The notes under the pieces are model-generated. The model was not told the DNA's origin and did not search any database. It was given only the letters and a program-made list of their open reading frames with translations. A DNA stretch of 64,000 nucleotides from Ceriagrion tenellum. Its lineage: Eukaryota; Arthropoda; Insecta; Odonata; Coenagrionidae. A program made the position numbers and the translations under genes. Shown piece after piece: positions 58,238 to 64,000 of this stretch. Position 1 is the first letter of the stretch. Each line of letters opens with the position of its first letter. The stretch lies in NCBI GenBank assembly GCA_963169105.1, contig OY720643.1:101071697-101135696 (forward strand). Direction: 5' to 3'.

Positions 58238-59294
58238 AGTATTTCCGATGATGACGTATTTCATCCATGGCATCCGCGACCGAGACGAGGCTCGAAATCT
58301 AGCGTCCGGACCACCAAGCCCGCGATTCCTAAATCTGACCGGTAAGGTGGGTGGGATGGTGACTGTCCGCACCTCGAGTTTTAATCTTCAATACTTATTT
58401 CTATGCTGTTCAACTTAAGAAACTACTCTCTATCGGCAGCAATGCGACATGATATCATGAATCTAAAACTGCCGCGTTCCACTTCCAGTTTTCCAGCAGG
58501 ATCAGTTATTTTTATCCCTATCAAGTTGTTACGATTTTATACATAACTCCTAATACTTTCTTAGAAGTGTGGTAATCCTATGGGATGATAAGCCCGCTAT
58601 GCCTCAAATTCCTCTCCGCCTTTTCCTACCGATTCATCTCATCTGCTCTTTTACTCCGCCCACCCAACTTTCATTTCGCTTCATCCTACGGCTTACACAC
58701 AGTCATCCGCCAGTCCCACGCAGGGTTAAGCAGAGGGAGGCAGCAGCTTTTTCCGCGTTGCATCTCCGGCTCCTAGCGTTTTAGCCCTCCCACCCCCACT
58801 GCGGTTTCATGCATCCGCAGTCTCGCCAAAGGAGGCCTTCCCTCACATGAGGTCTTTTCACCAGTCAGCCTTTCTCCCCTGACCGCCTCAAATAAACCTT
58901 TAATTTCGGAGCTGTAGCATGCCCGTCTCCCCTTCATTTTTTGCAACTCAATTTTTGCTCCTTCGAATTTTACCTGCATGGAGCTCGTTATGAGTGAGCT
59001 AGCTTGCAAAGAAGGGTTCCAAAAAGTAGGAAATCAGAACCACTCTCGTGAGGGTTTTCCAAATGGACGTATGGATAGCAAACCAAAATATTTTAATGTA
59101 ATCTTAAGGTCTCCTCGACATTTGAGTTGAAGCTGTTTACAGACATGAAGATGATATCAGGATTGCTGGAGAACTTGTGAATGAGCAATAAAAATCATGT
59201 AGGGTATCACTCCTGAGCATTTACGCTGTTAATATAGTATGAGAGGTAAAAAAAAACATGAAGAAGTACGCCACGTTTTATTCAAAATTGTTAT
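58238..59294. other. Unassigned DNA with pyrimidine-rich block
   Basis: No recognisable gene. The plus strand is pyrimidine-rich at about 58,590-58,930. Overlapping 71- and 63-codon frames are compositional. Confidence 0.5.
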
Positions 59295-59505
59295 GGCCAG
59301 GTTACATAATGCATGAACCCGTACGTTTTCATGTATAAGTTCATGTGCGTGTGTATGAACCAAATAAATCTGGTTCTATTTTCCTGTTTACGCATTCATG
59401 CATCCGGAAAGTTGGTGTTTTTTAACTGTGAATTTTCACGTTCATTCACGAGTTCATTCATTCACACATTAACTAATACGTATTAATACATCATGTAACC
59501 AGGCC
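59295..59505. mobile_element. 211-bp MITE
   Basis: It starts GGCCAGGTTACATAATGCAT and ends with the complement of GGCCTGGTTACATGATGTAT, giving ~20-bp terminal inverted repeats with four mismatches. Inside, AAATAAATCTGGTTCTATTT and TCCTGTTTACGCATTCATGC resemble the interior of the 12 kb MITE (AAATAAATGGAATTTGAGCA, GGTTCTATTTCCTGTTTAGT, CATTCAGAC). The termini differ. No clear target-site duplication is seen. Confidence 0.75.
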
Positions 59506-59545
59506 TTTACGATTGGTTTGAAATTTTTCGCAGCAGACCGAAGAA

Positions 59546-59785
59546 CTAGAGTAGGAGCCGTTAGAGATTTGGAGGCTACACATATGGTTAAGATTACTGG
59601 AAAAATGCAGATCAGGTGAGTTTTAGAAGAACACGCAAGATGTTATATTGACCTTGCGCTTTATTTCTAGATCCGATAAAAGCGACATATTAGACATACA
59701 CCGCCGAAATTTTGGTATAAAGGTTCCTTCTTCCCACGAAATTCTGGTTATTATAACAAAACAGAGCGTGATGTAAACATAAGAT
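59546..59785 (+). pseudogene. RT C-terminal remnant, relative of 22 kb fragment
   Basis: The DNA GAGCCGTTAGAGATTTGGAG and GGCTACACATATGGTTAAGA matches the 22,460-22,485 region (GAGCCGCTAGAGATTCGGAG). In frames broken by stops it reads EPLEIWRLHIWLRLLEKC, ISRSDKSDI and KGSFFPRNSGYYN, the usual end of Jockey/CR1-type polymerases. The opposite-strand 100-codon open frame is a shadow. Confidence 0.65.
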
Positions 59786-62326
59786 ACACCGTTTTCTTCC
59801 GCCTCTTCCTGATTCATTTTCCACCCCATATCAAATGCCTGAAGTCCTAACAGCCCCTGCCACACGTCTCTGTAGCGACTCACTGGGTTGTATGTTGATG
59901 TAGGTAGATAGACATAGTTCTGCATCTATCTTGTTTGCACGACTTAGATGACATACCTATTTCACACAGCACATTAGCACAGCACAGCACACAGCACATT
60001 ACACACACATTAGCACAAAGTTTGTTACTCCTAACTCCATGAAATTAAATGCCAAGCTAATCAAGTTGAAACAAATCTGTTGCTGGATTATTAAATCTTT
60101 GGAGTCAAAAATACTAACATACTGCGAGTATGGAGGTAAATAACATTACGATAAAAATTTGATTTGATCACTTTTGAAGAGAAAATATCTAATAAGCCCA
60201 TTACTTTGATATAGTTGGGTACATACATAAGTGGCGGATAATTACAAATCCTTGTATAGCGGCTGAATTCATATGAATGCTCTCAAGATTTTACGTGCGA
60301 CAAAATGTACGCAACAGTCAATTCTTTAATCTGGAATCCCTCAACCCGGTAACTCCAGTGCATCATGAAGTCTTGCCATCATTTTAATTAAAAAGTTTTT
60401 TTATATTGCGGAAAACTATGTTTTTTCCCCCCCTGTGTTTTTTTTCACTAATATACGTTTCTCATCCTGTGATGGACATTTTATCAGGAATGCCACCTTT
60501 CTATTCCCTTTGATACGCTGAAGCGCTAACGAGGGCGTATACTATGAATTCTCGGAGGAAGGACGAAGCACTTCTTGTGCCTTTCGGAACAGTGTGGTAC
60601 TGTCTCTGGCACTCCCTTCTCCATACTGTCTGAGAGTGAATGGAGGCGGTTTTGAAGACATGGAGGCTCCCGGCAGAAGACCTCTGATAAGACCGAGCCG
60701 AAATGCCTAGTTCCTCAACGTTTATCTTACACTAGCTATAAAATGCTAGGTAACCAATCCGGGCTCCGAAAGGAACGCTCGACCCCCGTGACGAACAAAC
60801 TTTCCAAAACTACGATTGGCGTGAAGATATATGACGAAGGAAAGTCGATGAGAAAAACGATGGAGGGAGATATTAAATTGTCCTGTTAAACTGTCATTTA
60901 CGACTGTAAGGAAACTTACTCCGCCTCTAGGTCGCTAAGGAATAAGAGTTTTGATGAAAATGGCTCTGAATAAAACTCATAGGCTAACTGGAATATTATG
61001 ACCGGCATTTCACAGGGACTTTTCCTATGGCAAAACCAGCTAACCTAGGTCAGCCGACCGCAGTTCTAAATCCAACAAAAGTCGATGTAAACTGACATTT
61101 TCACTACAAAATGTAACGAGCGTCAGCCATAGCCGGAGAGAGATGAGCGCTGGGGAAACGAGGAAATATGCACATGAAAGGCTCCCAGACACGCAGGCTT
61201 AAGGGTCACTAGAATAAAATGACCTTCCTTTGCCTCTCTACCACGGTGTTTCCACAAAGGATTTGATGACGTAATTCATGTATGACCCAGGCGTAAATTC
61301 GCTGCAAATAGCCATTATAATGGGACCACTGGATGTCTTATTTTTTATTCTTTTTTTCGAATTTACGATTTCAACATCTCAATTTGTGCTATGAAGTGAC
61401 TATCTAAAAAATTCTTAAAATTAGTTAAAAGTTATAGGTCGCTCAAGACGCAAAAATCCAATGGATATCTATTTTCTCGACTAGAGAAGAGATATATCCT
61501 TTTCAGGGACCATTCGCCATGTGACAGCCCTCAATAAGAGTCAAATAACACTCCATTTTGACGCATGTGCAACCATTTTTCATGATTAAAATATTTTGTG
61601 ACGGCTACTGCCGCGCCCCCCGCACACAACGCCGGACCATTGTATTACTACTACTGTAGTGGGAATAACAGGCACATTTTGGTGGTGTCGGGAAAGTTCA
61701 GGGCCTTAAACAACCCGAGTCCATTTAGTGGACGTTACTCTTATTTATTTATCAGTGACAAGACCCCATGCGGTGCGATGACTGCAACGCTCTTTTGAGC
61801 GTCAACCAATTCCAAAGGGCGCTCATGAAATCCCGTAATATGCACAATTGAATGGGTATTACATCAAACATTTGGCGAAATTAATTAATTTGGAAGGCAA
61901 CATCCAACTGTCCATGCGTTTCGTTTCACAATATTTTGGCCAGGTAATTAGAACTCGATTCCTATAAAACGATGCCAGAAATCAAATTCACGTAAGAGAA
62001 AAATAAGTCACCAATCCCATTTTCGCCTAGATCGAGTGCTCATACATATCAGCCATACTTCCTCCATTCATGACCATTTGCACTTCAGAAATGTCCAAAT
62101 AGAGCTTCTCGACATCTCACATCGGGAAAGTCTCAGATCTTACCACCAGCAAATAGCCTATGCTCAAAAGCCACGGACGGATTAATCAATTAAAACTTTT
62201 TAACTCGCTCACCATACCTACTTAAAATCAATGGCTTTTTGCTACGGAGTAATTAAATACTTGACATTTTCAACGCTTGGCGCCATAACTAGATATTAGC
62301 CCATAACAGCCGCGGATAAGATATCG
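59786..62326. other. Unassigned DNA with CA-rich repeats
   Basis: No recognisable gene. Irregular AGCACA/ACACATTAGCAC repeats fill about 59,965-60,015. A T- and C-rich run is at 60,418-60,448. A 66-codon plus frame at 61,598-61,798 is unrecognised. Confidence 0.5.
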
Positions 62327-63052
62327 ATGCTCCAATTTGTTCAGCGCTCATCAACTGTTTCCAAAGTTAAAAAGTGCCGAGTGCGCAAGGTCTTAAACGA
62401 AAGGAAAGCACGTAAGCCGTTGTTTTGCGAAGTAAGCGGCGCACTGGAGCGAAAGGAATGCTCCATAAAGCCAACAACTCCTTTTTTGCTTGAGCCTGCC
62501 CCCAAAGAAGTCACCTATCTAGGGAGTATCACCACGTGGAACGGAAGATGGAGAATAGCCCAAGCTTAGAGGCCGTTAATGGTTTAAAAACAACTGTTGT
62601 GCTCAAAGATAGAACAACAAAGAAGGAAAATTTATGAAGAGTTCCCTGAGGGCGTGGTGCTCAATGGATCCCAAGAAAGGGCAATTGGAAAAGCAGGCGA
62701 GAACAGACTAGAAGCCTTGAAAACTTGGTGCTTGAGGAGGATGTTGAAGATTAAATGGAAGGACAAAATAATAAATGAAAAAGTTTACAGAAGAGTGAAA
62801 GAGAAGAGGACCATATGGTACGATGTACAGAAATGAATAACCAGATGGATTGGACACACCCTGAGACAAAATGCGTTCGTGAAGAACATAACTGAAGGTA
62901 AAACAGAGGGAGAAGTCCCCAGAGGAAGACCCAGGAATAAGTTCATGGACCAAATAAAGGAGAAAGATAATAGGAAGAGATTCCAGGAGGTAAGGGAACT
63001 AGCATTAGATAAGGAAGGGTGGAGGGCTGCAGTCAACCAATCTCAGGATTGA
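62327..63052 (+). pseudogene. LINE RT C-terminal half
   Basis: A single frame runs the full length with only two stops (62,567-62,569 and 62,834-62,836). It shows EVTYLGSITTWNGRWR, then a divergent stretch, then RLEALKTWCLRRMLKIKWKD, KIINEKVYRRVKEKRTIW, WIGHTLRQNAFVKNITEG, GEVPRGRPRNKFMDQIKEK and ELALDKEGWRAAVNQSQD before the TGA at 63,050-63,052. This is the part after the RT catalytic site in the same LINE group as the fragments at 36 and 54 kb. The catalytic core and endonuclease are absent. Confidence 0.85.
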
Positions 63053-64000
63053 ACAGCCACTTAATGAACAACCCAAATAGTGCACATCGTGATGGAAAAG
63101 CGTGCAAATACGGGCGTTTTTTGACTTACGAAACAAAAACCTGGGATTTAATCAAAAGAAATAACATCCGAAACGTACGTATGAAGCGATGAAACCCTGA
63201 TACTTCAATAGCTAACTCCACTGCAGCACTTGTACGATTACGAGAGATAAAAATCCAAGTGAGCGCGGACACCCCTTCGGCTTTAACAAGCTAGGCCCCA
63301 CGAAGTTCTGGGAATCCCTCTCGACGTTAAATCCCTGACGCCGAAGTTAAAACTCTCCGCCAGGAGTAATCGGATGCTCTCTCCGAGGTCCGGAAATGAT
63401 GCATTCATTGACGGAGCGGCAGTAAAGTCCCCCCGCCCTCAGAGATGGAATTGATTGAGCACCAAGGTACGTACACATCATTCTGCACAGACTGGTATAC
63501 TCATTGCGATGAAAGGGGATTTATTCGGGATAAGTTCAACTCGGCCGACCGAATCTGTAGCGACCGAGGAAAACGGAAAAGTAGACCCCAACTGAAAATG
63601 CATTGAATAACTGCCAAACTAGGTTAAACTTATCGACCAAAAAACATATATTCCTTTAGAGTGAGTAGCGTTCTTGGAAGACCGAAGGAAAAACGCAGTG
63701 GACAATTTAGCGTAGCTGTTAACAGATTTTTCCACAGATAAACGCTGTACTGGTGCATTCCCTGTACTCAATAATAAGCCGATGCAGCAAGCGACGAACT
63801 TTCACGGTTATCAGCGCATTTTCATTCACTTTTAAGAGCAATTGGTTTCCATTGATACTTAACAGAGAATCGGAAGAAAAAAGAATATTCGGGGACAATT
63901 TTTCGCCAAAATTTATGCTAAATCAGAACCAGTTTATCTTTCCTCATTCAGTCACAATCAGGCACGTACTAAATTCACTTGTCATACCTTAAGAGGTTGA
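63053..64000. other. Unassigned DNA
   Basis: Nothing recognisable. A 79-codon frame at 63,753-63,992 has no family signature. Confidence 0.5.

Overview
This 64 kb window looks like intergenic or intronic DNA from an animal nuclear genome, most likely an arthropod and probably an insect. It is A+T rich, has many in-frame stops on both strands, and is packed with retroelement and MITE debris of kinds common in arthropods. No bacterial-type operons, rRNA genes, functional tRNA genes or CRISPR arrays are visible. I could not assign any exon of a conserved host gene, so the organism call is an inference from mobile-element content.

Layout. 1-6.4 kb is mostly unassigned, with a CTAT microsatellite, a pyrimidine-rich block and a hairpin module. 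A divergent tRNA-derived SINE lies at 6.7-7.0 kb and a foldback element at 9.5 kb. A 287-bp tandem duplication that carries two copies of a 198-bp MITE lies at 12.05-12.6 kb. A GC-rich island with several open frames is at 15.85-16.33 kb. A well-preserved SINE with a 14-bp target-site duplication (TSD) is at 17.6 kb, and a reverse-strand SINE with an A-rich tail is at 21.4 kb. A reverse transcriptase (RT) remnant is at 22.1-22.8 kb.

The central feature is a 5'-truncated CR1/Jockey-superfamily non-LTR retrotransposon at 23,581-27,337. It has TSDs, the end of ORF1, and an ORF2 with endonuclease and RT domains. ORF1 and ORF2 overlap as ATGA. ORF2 is broken by two frameshifts, one stop codon and a 97-bp insertion that has its own 14-bp TSD.

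After it come two pogo-like MITEs (27.8 and 47.8 kb), an inverted pair of about 225-bp arms (29.7/30.5 kb) and a set of small hairpin modules ending in GAAAC-type motifs. Further RT fragments lie at 36.1, 38.5, 39.9(-), 54.2(-), 59.6 and 62.3 kb. A SINE cluster with inverted copies is at 49.2-49.6 kb, and a second MITE, distantly similar to the 12 kb family, is at 59.3 kb. Pyrimidine-rich or CpG-rich blocks with TATA-like motifs at 33.7, 45.8 and 51.9 kb are the only promoter-like stretches, and none is tied to a recognisable gene.

The genes here do not cooperate in a cellular pathway. What can be read is the history of retrotransposition (TSDs, 5' truncation, species-specific tail repeats), DNA-transposon or MITE insertion, and local tandem duplication.
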